From the NCBI RefSeq assembly GCF_014697585.1, contig NZ_JACJSB010000002.1:124001-188000 (forward strand): a stretch of DNA of 64,000 bases. Direction: 5' to 3'. Position 1 is the first letter of the stretch. Every line of letters begins with the position of its first letter. This document shows, one piece after another, positions 1 through 10,064 of this stretch. The notes under the pieces were generated by a model. That model saw only the letters and a list, made by a program, of their open reading frames with translations. It did no database searches and was not told the origin of the DNA. The translations under genes were made by a program, and so were the position numbers. This stretch comes from Dolichospermum sp. FACHB-1091 (GTDB lineage: Bacteria > Cyanobacteriota > Cyanobacteriia > Cyanobacteriales > Nostocaceae).

Positions 1-628
1 CTTGACACCAGTTTTCAAAGAAACGGAAAATTGGATAGATCCGATCTTCAGGATGGGATTCTAAATGACGATAAATGGTGATATAACGCCAATAACCGAT
101 CTTTTCAGAAAGATAGGTAGCATAGAAGATGAATTTGGGCTTAAAGAACGTATAACTGCGGCTCTTAGTCAAAAACCCTAAATCTAGAGAAAGATTAAAG
201 TCCGACATAGCTTTGTTCAAAAACCCAGCGTGACGGGCTTCATCCCGTGACATTAGGTTAAAGCACTCAGCCAAAAGAGGGCTTTTATCCTTTAAGCGAC
301 GGCCGAGTTCCTTATATAACAGGAATCCAGAAAACTCCGCTGTACAAGAACGTTCCAGAAACTCAATGAACAATTGACGAGTTTCACCGTCAATGTGATC
401 CCATGATTGTTCAAACTGAGCATCTCTAACAAAGTGATGACGGTTGTAGTCAACGCGAAATTCTGCCAAAATAGCTTGTAATTCGTCTTCATTGACAGAA
501 ATATCCATCCGCGCCATTTCATCGAAATCAGTCGTGTAAAACCTTGGTGTTAAAAGGGTTTCCTTCGCAGGGGATTTAACTCCGGGACGGATTTCGTCAA
601 AGCTTGGTTTTTTGAGAGAGTCTACCAT
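1..628 (-). CDS. acsF: Mg-protoporphyrin IX monomethyl ester oxidative cyclase AcsF (partial, 3' end outside window)
   Basis: This diiron monooxygenase forms the isocyclic ring of chlorophyll, converting Mg-protoporphyrin IX monomethyl ester to divinyl protochlorophyllide with O2. The 209 visible N-terminal residues start [20 protein letters not shown] at the ATG at 628-626. They contain the iron-ligand segments of the family: a glutamate in [13 protein letters not shown] and the DEARHAG motif. The C-terminal part, with the second E/H pair, lies beyond position 1. The gene is transcribed away from the rest of the window. Cyanobacteria often carry a second isoform used at low oxygen, and the two cannot be told apart here. 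Confidence 0.95.
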   Translation of the reverse strand, partial: MVDSLKKPSFDEIRPGVKSPAKETLLTPRFYTTDFDEMARMDISVNEDELQAILAEFRVDYNRHHFVRDAQFEQSWDHIDGETRQLFIEFLERSCTAEFSGFLLYKELGRRLKDKSPLLAECFNLMSRDEARHAGFLNKAMSDFNLSLDLGFLTKSRSYTFFKPKFIFYATYLSEKIGYWRYITIYRHLESHPEDRIYPIFRFFENWCQ

Positions 629-1014
629 GTTTTGATTTGCTCTTTTATCTTTCTTTTCTTGATTACACCAGAAAGCTGATTCTTATGCTCTCACAAGGTG
701 CAGACGACAACAATTATGATTTTGTATGAGATTCAGTGTAGCAATATCTAGCCCAAAAATGGGTGGATAAATGATTAAGAGTTGCAAAAATCCACAAAAA
801 ACGGTTTATAAGTTTTCAGGACTTACGCAACTGGCACATTGGTAAGGTGCATGACTACCGCAAAAGTCAGGTAAATAAATGGATTGTTGATATCTGATGC
901 ACCCTACAATACATTTGTGGTGTGACACTTGCGTAAGTCCTAAATATAATAATTGCCTCCGTGGAGTGTTAATCCTGATGAAGCTTGAGGTGAGTATAAA
1001 AAATTATAATTATA
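629..1014. other. Intergenic stretch upstream of acsF
   Basis: No gene is visible. The stretch holds the acsF 5' region and the small inverted-repeat element at 818-941. Confidence 0.6.
818..941. repeat. Small TIR element, family A, copy 1 (MITE-like)
   Basis: The ends are perfect inverted repeats: AGGACTTACGCAA (818-830) and TTGCGTAAGTCCT (929-941). Inside is a second inverted pair, GGTGCAT (845-851) and ATGCACC (897-903). No coding capacity. The same ends recur at 46256-46346 and 53659-53750, and a left-end fragment is seen near 37543. It resembles a non-autonomous miniature element; the transposase that would move it is not in the window. Confidence 0.75.
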
Positions 1015-1482
1015 CTAAGGGTTACACTGATTTTCAATCATGTTAATGACCTTAATAGCTTTTTCATAGTATTCTTTTATTCTTGTATAGGTTATACCCG
1101 AATCTTCACCATGGGCGATATTATTTCTATTAGCAACAATACTATTAATTGCATCTTTTAATTCACCTTCCGTAGCTTTTTCCAGATTAGATTGCCATTC
1201 TCGACTAAATGATCCCGTTAACTGAAGTATTTTTTCCATTTTAGGGTTTTGTAAATCCTTCAATTTACTTTCTACAAAGTTAGTAACTTTAGTATTAGAA
1301 ACCTTTTTTGCATATTCACTATATATTGCTCGCACAGAATTTTCTAAAAATCCTGAAACTAATATACATAAATATTTTGCCCAATGAGCTTGTAATTCAA
1401 TATCCTCTTTTGGTAGTTGATCAATTTTGGCAAATACTTTGTCAAGTTTTTGTTTAGCCCGTATCACCTCATTATTCTTCAT
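1015..1482 (-). CDS. HEPN-domain protein (putative RNase) paired with a DUF262 protein
   Basis: This is a 155-residue, mostly helical protein. Near the C-terminus it carries the HEPN signature R-x4-H as RNNIAHG (R119, H124), the catalytic motif of many HEPN ribonucleases. Similar proteins fall in the RiboL-PSP or MAE_28990-like HEPN families, but I cannot say which. Its ATG overlaps the TGA of the upstream DUF262 gene in an ATGA, so the two are probably translationally coupled. HEPN nucleases are common effectors in toxin-antitoxin and anti-phage systems. Here the HEPN protein would be the RNase arm and the DUF262 protein the sensor or regulator; that division of labour is inference. Confidence 0.7.
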   Translation of the reverse strand: MKNNEVIRAKQKLDKVFAKIDQLPKEDIELQAHWAKYLCILVSGFLENSVRAIYSEYAKKVSNTKVTNFVESKLKDLQNPKMEKILQLTGSFSREWQSNLEKATEGELKDAINSIVANRNNIAHGEDSGITYTRIKEYYEKAIKVINMIENQCNP

Positions 1483-2567
1483 TTTATTTCAGTAAAAGCC
1501 TCAGTCGCCAATTTAATTCTTTCTTTGACAATTCCTACTTCAGAAGTACGAGCCGTATTCGTTGTTACTGCTTGAAAATCATGATCATTAAGCAGTGCTT
1601 CATACTTTAATGATAGTGAATCAATGTCTTTAATCTCACCATTTTCTAAACGACGGGCAATACCTATCATTACTGCATCAAATACAGCAGCATTTAAGTT
1701 TCTTTTTGGTTTAAATGCCTTACCGCCAATGCAATCATAGATAGTTTTAATAGTGGTTTCAAATTTCTGTTTAATTTCTTGACCAGAATAAATTTTAAGA
1801 TGGCGATTTTTACCCATAAATTCATTAAGAAATTCTGTCATTGGTTTCTTGTATTCATCAGATTTAAAATAAAGTGCAAGAAACCGGAGAATCATTTCTT
1901 CATCGCGCATATTTTTATCAGTTCTGCCATATATACCTCGCCATGCGGGATGATTATTCATATCTTTTAATAAATCATTAAATTCACCATGATAAATAGA
2001 AGAACGAATCTCTTGAGCTTTTAAGACAGTACCGCCTGTATTCAGTCTTTTAAAAATATGATAAATACTGCTATCATCCTCAGATGGTTCATCTTGAGTG
2101 ACAATTGTGGCGTGTATAATTGAGTCATCTAATCGCCGACGATCTTCCTCTTCCAAAGAATCATAAGTGCATCCTTCAAATTGCTTTTGTACATCTTTAA
2201 GAGCAAATTTTTTTTCACTTGGTTGAAAAATGCCATGATAAAAATATTGAAGTGTCCTTAATCTTTGCTGTCCATCAATTACTAATAGTTTTCCCGTTTC
2301 TTTCTCTTTTGAAAAAAAGATTCCTGGAACAGGTAATCCAATTAAAAGAGATTCTATAAAACGTGAAGCTTGATCTAATTTCCAGACATAATGACGTTGT
2401 AATGAGGGAATATATATACTTCCATTTTCCAGTCGTTTCACCAGACTATCAACAGGGTAATCTGCTCCATAACTAGTTATAGAGTATTTAAATGGAATAT
2501 TTTCTTCCTCGTCCTCTTTAAAATTTTCGATAATATCTGTATCACTACTTATTTCAGTCATATTCAT
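1479..2567 (-). CDS. DUF262 (GmrSD N-terminal-like, ParB/Srx-fold) protein
   Basis: The 362 residues contain the DUF262 hallmarks: SLQRHYVW (55-62), IDGQQRLRT (97-105) and FKRLNTGGTVLKAQEIR. DUF262 is the ParB/sulfiredoxin-like nucleotide-hydrolysing domain of GmrSD-type modification-dependent restriction enzymes. This protein lacks the C-terminal DUF1524 HNH nuclease domain found in full-length GmrSD. The nuclease role may instead be supplied by the HEPN gene that overlaps its stop codon by 4 nt. The pair sits between acsF and thiC, both housekeeping genes, which fits insertion of a small defence cassette. The start is the ATG at 2567; no strong ribosome binding site is seen. Confidence 0.85.
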   Translation of the reverse strand: MNMTEISSDTDIIENFKEDEEENIPFKYSITSYGADYPVDSLVKRLENGSIYIPSLQRHYVWKLDQASRFIESLLIGLPVPGIFFSKEKETGKLLVIDGQQRLRTLQYFYHGIFQPSEKKFALKDVQKQFEGCTYDSLEEEDRRRLDDSIIHATIVTQDEPSEDDSSIYHIFKRLNTGGTVLKAQEIRSSIYHGEFNDLLKDMNNHPAWRGIYGRTDKNMRDEEMILRFLALYFKSDEYKKPMTEFLNEFMGKNRHLKIYSGQEIKQKFETTIKTIYDCIGGKAFKPKRNLNAAVFDAVMIGIARRLENGEIKDIDSLSLKYEALLNDHDFQAVTTNTARTSEVGIVKERIKLATEAFTEIK

Positions 2568-2682
2568 GTTTTAGCGTACCTTGTGATATTTCACTACAAA
2601 GCCATTATAACGGACAAACATCCTCACGATTTATCATCACCCTCCCCCAAAGATCACGAAAATGCTACAATCTACATCATGC

Positions 2683-4150
<1,468 letters not shown>

Positions 4151-4163
4151 TTAGTGAACAACG

Positions 4164-4196
4164 AGATCCCCGACTTCTCTAAGAAGTCGGGGATCT
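4164..4196. terminator. Perfect 15-bp hairpin after thiC (repeated dispersed palindrome)
   Basis: AGATCCCCGACTTCT (4164-4178) and its exact complement (4182-4196) are separated by a 3-nt loop, followed by a few A/T. It probably terminates thiC transcription. A diverged relative follows the DUF4351 gene at 11745-11778, so this is a dispersed palindrome reused as a terminator. Confidence 0.7.
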
Positions 4197-4258
4197 AAAA
4201 CCTTAGTTTGGGGAATCAAAATAAATCTAAAAGCCTTATCAAAATGGAGAAGAGATTA

Positions 4259-4909
4259 ATGAAAATTCATCAATTGATATTCCAAGGATGTGCGCTAGTT
4301 ATTCTGACTGCATTACCTTCTTTTGCAGAAACAAATAATAAGGTCATTTTAGTTCCGGGTGAAAATATTTTCCCTCTTAAATGTGAGACCATTAAGGGTA
4401 GTATTGATGCAAATGATAAGCTTGCTCCGCCGGAAAGTCTGAATGATTCTGCATCAAGATATGATTCATATAGCGTCAAAACTGATCCTGGAAATATTGT
4501 CTTTTTTGAACTTAGTAATACTAACCAGAACGATTCTAATTTTAATCCAAGACTTGAAACAATAGTGTTCAATAATGCGTCGAATTATTATAAATCAGGA
4601 GTTATATTAGGTCTACATCCAAATAAAATACAGAAAGAAGCATGGTATTTTAGTCGGAAAGATACTAAAACCACAAATCGTAATTTGTATATTTATTCTG
4701 CAACCCCTGGGAATTATAATTTAAGAATTGTATACGCTAGACCAAGCTCCAAGATTTCTGAATCACAGATAGAGAAGGCTGTTGAAGATTCCTCAATTCT
4801 AGGTCAGGGCAAATTGTTTTTAACGACATTAAAAACAAGAATGGGTCAAACACTAAATGATGATGAAAAAATACATCCCGTTGATATGAACGCCTTATGT
4901 AAAAATTAA
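4259..4909 (+). CDS. Predicted secreted protein of unknown function
   Basis: I do not recognise the family. The 216 residues begin with a clear Sec signal peptide (MKIHQLIFQGCALVILTAL, with predicted cleavage after PSFA). The mature part is rich in N, S and T and could be beta-rich. A PGEN/PGN-type turn recurs and there are two cysteines, one in FPLKCET and one near the C-terminus. The reading frame is open back to a TTG at 4208, but the ATG at 4259 has a GGAG 9 nt upstream and places the signal peptide at the N-terminus, so it was chosen. It stands alone between thiC and a convergent toxin-antitoxin pair. Confidence 0.6.
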   Translation: MKIHQLIFQGCALVILTALPSFAETNNKVILVPGENIFPLKCETIKGSIDANDKLAPPESLNDSASRYDSYSVKTDPGNIVFFELSNTNQNDSNFNPRLETIVFNNASNYYKSGVILGLHPNKIQKEAWYFSRKDTKTTNRNLYIYSATPGNYNLRIVYARPSSKISESQIEKAVEDSSILGQGKLFLTTLKTRMGQTLNDDEKIHPVDMNALCKN

Positions 4910-4968
4910 TATTTATAGCATTCTTCCTTTGTATCTTTGCTCCTTTGCGTCTTTGCGCGAAACACAAT

Positions 4969-5319
4969 TCATAAAATTTCTAATGTATGTCTGAGTGCTG
5001 CATCTACTAAGGACATTTCTGACCAAAAACCAATAACTTTATCAATTTCTGTATCTAAAACAGTTGCTAGATTATCTGTCATAATCACAGAATCAGTAAT
5101 TAATCCCGTTTGTTTTCCTTCTGGTGTTGCTATATTCACAAATACTCTGCTAGGGTGTCCAGCACGGGAAACATTACTAGTAATCATAGCTATAATAGTT
5201 TGCGATAAACCAGTACCAATATTGTGAGATTGAACAACTAAAGCAGGACGACGTTTAGCAGTTTTTAAGTTTGAGTCTGGGAACAAAACTAGCACTACTG
5301 AACCACGATTATAAGGCAT
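4969..5319 (-). CDS. MazF/PemK-family endoribonuclease toxin
   Basis: This is a 116-residue type II toxin. Typical MazF/PemK features are the N-terminal RGSVVLVLFPDSN, the KRRPALVV strand, and SRAGHPSRVFV followed by a DSVIMTDNLATV-type segment. MazF enzymes cut mRNA at short sequence motifs. The start codon overlaps the end of the upstream antitoxin gene by 11 nt, the usual arrangement for co-translated pairs. The 3' end reaches a short stretch with the dispersed CTTTGCGTCTTTGCG repeat. Confidence 0.88.
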   Translation of the reverse strand: MPYNRGSVVLVLFPDSNLKTAKRRPALVVQSHNIGTGLSQTIIAMITSNVSRAGHPSRVFVNIATPEGKQTGLITDSVIMTDNLATVLDTEIDKVIGFWSEMSLVDAALRHTLEIL

Positions 5320-5539
5320 CGTAAACTTCCATCTCTGGTTGATCCCAATCTTGTGAAAAACATTGTAATCTAGCTCTTAAATTTGCGGCTTGTTCTTCAT
5401 TAATTCCGCGAGATGACAAATCTACGGAAGCATTGGTATCGAGAAAAGTTACAATTACTCGCGCTGTATTTATGCCTGTTGGAGTTTCGGTTAGCTCAAT
5501 TTTCCCGTCTTTGTAAATGCCTTCGATTGACTGTAACAT
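5309..5539 (-). CDS. Antitoxin partner of the MazF-type toxin
   Basis: The 76-residue protein begins MLQSIEGIYKDGKIELTETP, a beta-strand start common to many small cyanobacterial antitoxins, and ends with an acidic, flexible tail (DQPEMEVYDAL) of the type that wraps the toxin. It is first in the operon and overlaps the toxin gene, so expression is likely coupled and autoregulated. No classic AbrB or RHH motif is obvious, so the DNA-binding fold is not assigned. Confidence 0.75.
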   Translation of the reverse strand: MLQSIEGIYKDGKIELTETPTGINTARVIVTFLDTNASVDLSSRGINEEQAANLRARLQCFSQDWDQPEMEVYDAL

Positions 5540-5665
5540 TAGTTTAATTTTTGGGGTAAACTACTTTTAAAAGTATGCTTTTGGTAGTAACATAATTATT
5601 ATATAATATTTTTGATGTTTAGTGTGATTTTTGTACAAAACAAATGTGATTTTTAATAAAATAAA

Positions 5666-6559
5666 ATGACTCGACAATCCCATGATCAATTCGCTAAAGA
5701 ATATCTAGAGGAATTATTAACACCTCTAGGAACAATTAAAAAAAGTGAAAAGGTTAAACGTGAAATTCAAGAAATTGATGTTTGGTTTGAACCATTTTCT
5801 GATCAAAATCAGGAAAATCTCCCTTTAGGTTTATTAGGGAAGATGGCAAAAACTCAATGTTTATTTGAGCCTTTTCGCAATCCACCATCGGAAATAGAAA
5901 TTCGCAGTTGTTTACTTAAATTATATGCTGTTCATGGCGATGTAGTTAGGAAAGCAAAACGCGAAAGCAGAAATATTGCTGAATCAGAATTACCGATTTT
6001 ATGGATTTTAACACCAACTTTTTCATCTCGGATGATTGCGGGTTTAGGTGCAACTGAAATTGCAGAAGATTGGGTTAAAGGTGTTTATTTTCTGCCGAAT
6101 ATTCTGAAAACAGCAATAGTTGTAATTCATCAATTACCAGTAAATGAGGATACGTTATGGTTGAGAGTTTTGGGAAAAGGAGGAACACAGAAAAGAGCAG
6201 TTGAGGAGTTAACTGAATTACCAGAAAATAACCCTTTTCGAGAGAATTTGTTAGAAATTTTAGCGGACTGGCGCAAGAATTTAGAATTGAGAGATAATTT
6301 AAGTAGAGAAGAGGAGGAAGTAATTATGAACTTATCACCGGCTTATTTACAACAAATAGAAGATTGGAAGCAAGAGGAACGATTTTCTTTGATAACTTCT
6401 CTTATGGAAGGGCGTTTTGGTAGTTTGGATGCTGAGTTATCTGGTTTGGTGGAAAAGATTGCTAAATTTCCTATTTCTGAACGTACTCAGTTACTTCTTG
6501 CTTTGGGTAATTTATCCCGTGAAGAATTGTTACAAAGATTAAGAAATGAGGAAGGTTAG
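5666..6559 (+). CDS. DUF4351-containing Rpn/PD-(D/E)XK-like family protein, copy 1
   Basis: This 297-residue protein belongs to the large cyanobacterial family with an N-terminal nuclease-like (Rpn/transposase-related) region and a C-terminal DUF4351 helical tail (LMEGRFGSLDAELS ... LGNLSREELLQRL). The N-terminal half shows EIQEIDVWFEP followed by hydrophobic strands, compatible with a PD-(D/E)XK core. I cannot confirm a complete active site. A near-identical copy lies at 10809-11726, and the tail of a third is at 13207-13281. The family is typically mobile and found in high copy number. Its exact activity is unknown; recombination-promoting nuclease is the usual label. Confidence 0.75.
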   Translation: MTRQSHDQFAKEYLEELLTPLGTIKKSEKVKREIQEIDVWFEPFSDQNQENLPLGLLGKMAKTQCLFEPFRNPPSEIEIRSCLLKLYAVHGDVVRKAKRESRNIAESELPILWILTPTFSSRMIAGLGATEIAEDWVKGVYFLPNILKTAIVVIHQLPVNEDTLWLRVLGKGGTQKRAVEELTELPENNPFRENLLEILADWRKNLELRDNLSREEEEVIMNLSPAYLQQIEDWKQEERFSLITSLMEGRFGSLDAELSGLVEKIAKFPISERTQLLLALGNLSREELLQRLRNEEG

Positions 6560-6598
6560 GGTAATATATTTTTTGGCAGTTTGAGGATATTGTTTGAT

Positions 6599-7426
6599 AT
6601 GTCGGAAACAAGTAAAGAAGCAAAAGGTGGAGAGGAGCAAAAGAGAGGTATTCCTCTATATGCTGACTGGAGTGAACCAGAAATTAATGACCCTGCATTA
6701 ATACAAGATACTACAGTTTGGCGCGGCTCGAATGAACTCTCTTTTAAGTTACTCAGATGTCTTGAAGCAATACGGGATATTTCAAAAATTATGGAAGGTC
6801 TTGCTAAACTTGAAGATCCTATTTCAGATAAACGATTAGTAAAGCAACTTGCATCTCCACTCTATACTTTGGGTTCTGGCATTCTAGATATGTTTAACGA
6901 ATTAGAAAGTAATGCTAAAAGCTATGCACTGATAGCATCACCTCAGCATAAAGAAATTATCAATAGAAAAAAACAATTTATAATAGATGTACCTACAGAC
7001 AAAACAAGTGCTTTACGTCTTGTTAGAGACAAAATTGATTCACACATAGATAAAATTGCTGTAATCAGACCAGAAGATTTTTGGATTTATGTAGATATGC
7101 CATCTTTCTTACAGTGGCTGAAAAGTTGCTTAGAACAAATCTTGTATCTTCTTTCACTGAATGGTTACGGCTGGACAAGAGATAGTGGACATCCTGATGT
7201 ATGGAGTTTAATGAGTGTTGATGGCAAAGTATTGGATTTTTATATGGAAAATGGTGAACCTTCTCACATTATAGGTGTAACATCGGTAAAGTCACCAAAG
7301 CATGGTGTACTCAGTGAAATTAAAGCGTTTGTAGCTCTATACAACGAAGTAGCAAGTAAATGTCAAGGTATAAAGTTGATAGAAATTTCAGAATCAGATG
7401 AGTCAGAATCTGAGCAGGAAACATAA
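6599..7426 (+). CDS. Hypothetical protein, unrecognised family
   Basis: This is a soluble-looking 275-residue protein starting MSETSKEAKGGEEQKRG. An upstream in-frame TTG at 6581 exists, but the ATG at 6599 has a GAGG upstream and was preferred. The central region (about 50-190) looks helical and may form coiled coil. The C-terminus is a short acidic, serine-rich tail (SESDESESEQET). No catalytic motif was recognised. It follows the DUF4351 gene by about 40 nt and may be co-transcribed. The segment just before its start (TTTTTTGGCAGTTTGA) recurs at 13291-13306 beside a DUF4351 relic, so the whole boundary has been copied. Confidence 0.55.
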   Translation: MSETSKEAKGGEEQKRGIPLYADWSEPEINDPALIQDTTVWRGSNELSFKLLRCLEAIRDISKIMEGLAKLEDPISDKRLVKQLASPLYTLGSGILDMFNELESNAKSYALIASPQHKEIINRKKQFIIDVPTDKTSALRLVRDKIDSHIDKIAVIRPEDFWIYVDMPSFLQWLKSCLEQILYLLSLNGYGWTRDSGHPDVWSLMSVDGKVLDFYMENGEPSHIIGVTSVKSPKHGVLSEIKAFVALYNEVASKCQGIKLIEISESDESESEQET

Positions 7427-7497
7427 TATACAAGTATTGCAAAATGTAGACTAAATTTTATAGCTAATTTTTTCTACATAAGATAATTCTTATCAGA

Positions 7498-9501
7498 TTA
7501 ATCTTTAAAATATCTGGCTTTAATTTCTGGATGTTCTGCTAAAAAGCGTTCTATTTCTAAATATGACCATTTTTCTACTTCAATACCGTTTCTATCTCTT
7601 AAAGCATCTAATTTATCATGTAAAGTTGCGTCAATTATTCCGCTAGTCATAATACAAAAACCTTTAGCTTCTTGTGCTACTAGCATATCACTTATATCAG
7701 TGACTTGTGAACTTCCAAGAGATCGTTTATCACTTTTTAATTTACATTGAGCTATCCATTTAATACGTTTATTGTTAATATCTGTACCTTTATAAAATAC
7801 AATATCTCGACCACCATCACGAGATCGAGAGTTACCAATTTTATCTATATCAGTTAGTTCTAAATTATGTTGTTTTATCAGAATATCATAACAAAGCTCT
7901 TCAAATTTTTCATCATCTAATTGATTCCAAGAACATGATATATCAGAAAATATTGCTCCATCTCTTTTAGTATTATTTAGTTTTGCTCCAGATATATTTG
8001 CACGTCGTAAATCCGCATTACTTAAATCTGCTCCTTGAAGATTCGCTTCTATTAATGTAGCTTCTTGTAGGTTTACTCCAGTTAGATTTGCACCAGTTAA
8101 ATTTGCACGACGCAAATCAGCTGAATGTAAATTTGAATTGCTAAAATCAGCATTAGTTAAATTAAATCGAACCAACTTTGCATCTTTGAGAAAACTATTA
8201 CTTAAATCAATACATTTTAAATTAAGATGAGGGATATCAAATAAGCTAATTTGATTTTCGTGATCTTCACTTATTTGATCTAATCTTTCTTTATTAAGAA
8301 TTTTCCAAACTATAATCCACTTATGATCTATTTTTGTTCTTTTATCAATTATAGTTCCAGTTAAGTTTGCCAAATTCAAATCAGCACGACTCAAATCAGC
8401 ACGACTCAAATCAGCACCACTCAAATCAGCATCACTCAAATTAGCATCTCTCAAATCAGCACCACTCAAATCAGCATCACTCAAATTAGCACCACTCAAA
8501 TCAGAACTTCTCAAATCAGCACCACTCAAAGTGCTGGGTAAATAAGCGTTTTTCAGAATAGCAAAACTTAAATTAACATAGCTCAAATCAGTATCACTCA
8601 AATCAGCATTGGTTAAATTAGCTTTATTTAGACAAGATTCCTCTAATTGAGCATTGTTTAAACAAGCATTACTTAAATCACAATTGTTGAGATTGGATCT
8701 TTCAAGATTACAATCACGTAGTTTAGCCCAACTTAAATTAGCACCACTCAGATTAGAATTTCTTAAATCTGTACCATTACGGTAGTGAATCGAGAATTTT
8801 ATACCACAGTTAGTATAACTAAGATTTGCATCCTCAAGATTAGTGTGACTTAAATTAGCACTTCTTAAATCAGCACGACTTAAATTAGCACCACTTAAAT
8901 CAGCAGTTCTTAAATCAGCATCACTTAAATCTGCACCATTAAGATTGAGGTTACTGAAGTCAATACCACATAACTTAGTTCCAATTAATTTCGCATGACT
9001 GAGATTTACATTACTTAAAATTGCAACTGTCAAACTATCAACATCATAACAATGATAACCATAATACAATATCGAATCAATAACATTTTCTATATACATC
9101 CAGTCTTCATCAGCACGTCTGGCATCGTAAAAACATAAATTAGAATAACTCAAATTTGCATAACTCAAATCACTATCAGTAAAGTCAACACCTGCTAAAT
9201 CAGTATTACTTAAATCTGCACCTTTTAAATTCAAGCCTTTTAAAGTTGTTTCACGTAGACAAGCATATTGCAAATTACTATAGCTTAAATTAGAATTAGT
9301 TAATTTAGTGTTAGTTAAATTAGCATTAGTTAAGTCAGCACGAACTAAGTTAGCATCAGTTAAGTTAGCATTAGTTAAATCAGCGTCAGTTAAATCAGCA
9401 CCACTTAAATTAGCACCACTTAAATCTATATTTTCCAAATCTAAACCCTGAAAATCTCTTTCTCCTTCTTCATAAAGTTCTAAAAGTTCCTCAGCATCCA
9501 T
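7498..9501 (-). CDS. Pentapeptide-repeat protein fused to an Mrr-type restriction endonuclease domain
   Basis: The 667-residue protein has two parts. Residues ~15-365 and ~425-520 are pentapeptide repeats of A(D/N)Lxx type (for example GADLSDADLR), forming a right-handed quadrilateral helix. Two non-repeat insertions occur: one near residue 130 (DARRADEDW...) and one near 385-425. Residues ~525-667 are an Mrr-like PD-(D/E)XK domain: FEELCYDIL helix, then SRDGGRDIVFYKG, then WIAQCKLKSD, giving the D...QxK active-site pattern of Mrr enzymes, and a CIMTSG strand. Mrr proteins cut modified or foreign DNA; pentapeptide helices can mimic DNA or bind proteins. The fusion suggests a targeted nuclease. 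The gene is flanked by toxin-antitoxin and nuclease-family genes. Confidence 0.85.
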   Translation of the reverse strand: MDAEELLELYEEGERDFQGLDLENIDLSGANLSGADLTDADLTNANLTDANLVRADLTNANLTNTKLTNSNLSYSNLQYACLRETTLKGLNLKGADLSNTDLAGVDFTDSDLSYANLSYSNLCFYDARRADEDWMYIENVIDSILYYGYHCYDVDSLTVAILSNVNLSHAKLIGTKLCGIDFSNLNLNGADLSDADLRTADLSGANLSRADLRSANLSHTNLEDANLSYTNCGIKFSIHYRNGTDLRNSNLSGANLSWAKLRDCNLERSNLNNCDLSNACLNNAQLEESCLNKANLTNADLSDTDLSYVNLSFAILKNAYLPSTLSGADLRSSDLSGANLSDADLSGADLRDANLSDADLSGADLSRADLSRADLNLANLTGTIIDKRTKIDHKWIIVWKILNKERLDQISEDHENQISLFDIPHLNLKCIDLSNSFLKDAKLVRFNLTNADFSNSNLHSADLRRANLTGANLTGVNLQEATLIEANLQGADLSNADLRRANISGAKLNNTKRDGAIFSDISCSWNQLDDEKFEELCYDILIKQHNLELTDIDKIGNSRSRDGGRDIVFYKGTDINNKRIKWIAQCKLKSDKRSLGSSQVTDISDMLVAQEAKGFCIMTSGIIDATLHDKLDALRDRNGIEVEKWSYLEIERFLAEHPEIKARYFKD

Positions 9502-9649
9502 AGTATTTTATCCTTTTATGAGGTATAGTTTTTTCCAATTACCTTGATATTCTAACAAATTTATAACGTTAAAAGAGGTTTATGGTGATTTTTATACATA
9601 GGTTTTATATTTTAAGTCAGCTTGAATTAAGATGAGGGATCTGATAAAT

Positions 9650-9740
9650 CAGTGTTTGTGCAATTTTGGGGAGTGCGATCGCTTGTGGTGCGATTTTTGG
9701 GAGAGCGATAGCGAAGCGCTCCGTAGGAATCGCTGTAAAA
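9650..9740. repeat. HIP1 site and GCGATAGCGAAGCGCT-type palindromic sequence
   Basis: The gap between the divergent pentapeptide-Mrr and antitoxin genes contains the octamer GCGATCGC near 9677 and a partly palindromic AGCGATAGCGAAGCGCT stretch, both common cyanobacterial dispersed sequences. No gene was recognised there. Confidence 0.5.
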
Positions 9741-9792
9741 TAAAGAGATAAAATAGAATCATCCCCATTCTTCCTATCAAAACGAGGTACAG

Positions 9793-10053
9793 ATGACTTA
9801 TTTAGAACTACATCAAAAGATTGAACAACAGATATCCCAACTACCACCAGAACAGCTTTCCTTAGTTAGTGATTTTCTCGACTCTATCCAGGAAAAAAAC
9901 ACTGTAAATCAACGCCCATTACGTCGTATTTCCCCCATCAAGCGAGGTAAAAAAGCAGGTGATTTACTACATTATGCTGGAACTTGGCATGGTGATGATC
10001 TTGAAGATTGTCTGCGTTTAGTTGAAGAAACCCGTTCCCAAACGCAGTTTTAA
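9793..10053 (+). CDS. VapB-like/DUF2281-type antitoxin
   Basis: The 86-residue protein opens with MTYLELHQKIEQQISQLPPE and LSLVSDFLDSIQ, the helical N-terminus of the DUF2281-like antitoxins of cyanobacteria. It ends with a segment containing AGTWHGDDLEDCL, which usually contacts the PIN toxin. It precedes the vapC-type gene by 11 nt in the same direction. It has no recognisable ribbon-helix-helix domain. Confidence 0.75.
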   Translation: MTYLELHQKIEQQISQLPPEQLSLVSDFLDSIQEKNTVNQRPLRRISPIKRGKKAGDLLHYAGTWHGDDLEDCLRLVEETRSQTQF

Positions 10054-10064
10054 TTTCTGTTACT

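Noticed and set aside
818-941. Family A element as a terminator of the HEPN/DUF262 operon
   Set aside because: It has TIR structure with internal sequence shared by distant copies and no U-run; a transposable remnant is the better explanation.
9617-9847. Minus-strand frame with repeated ALPKIA
   Set aside because: It arises from HIP1-type repetitive DNA in the intergenic region.
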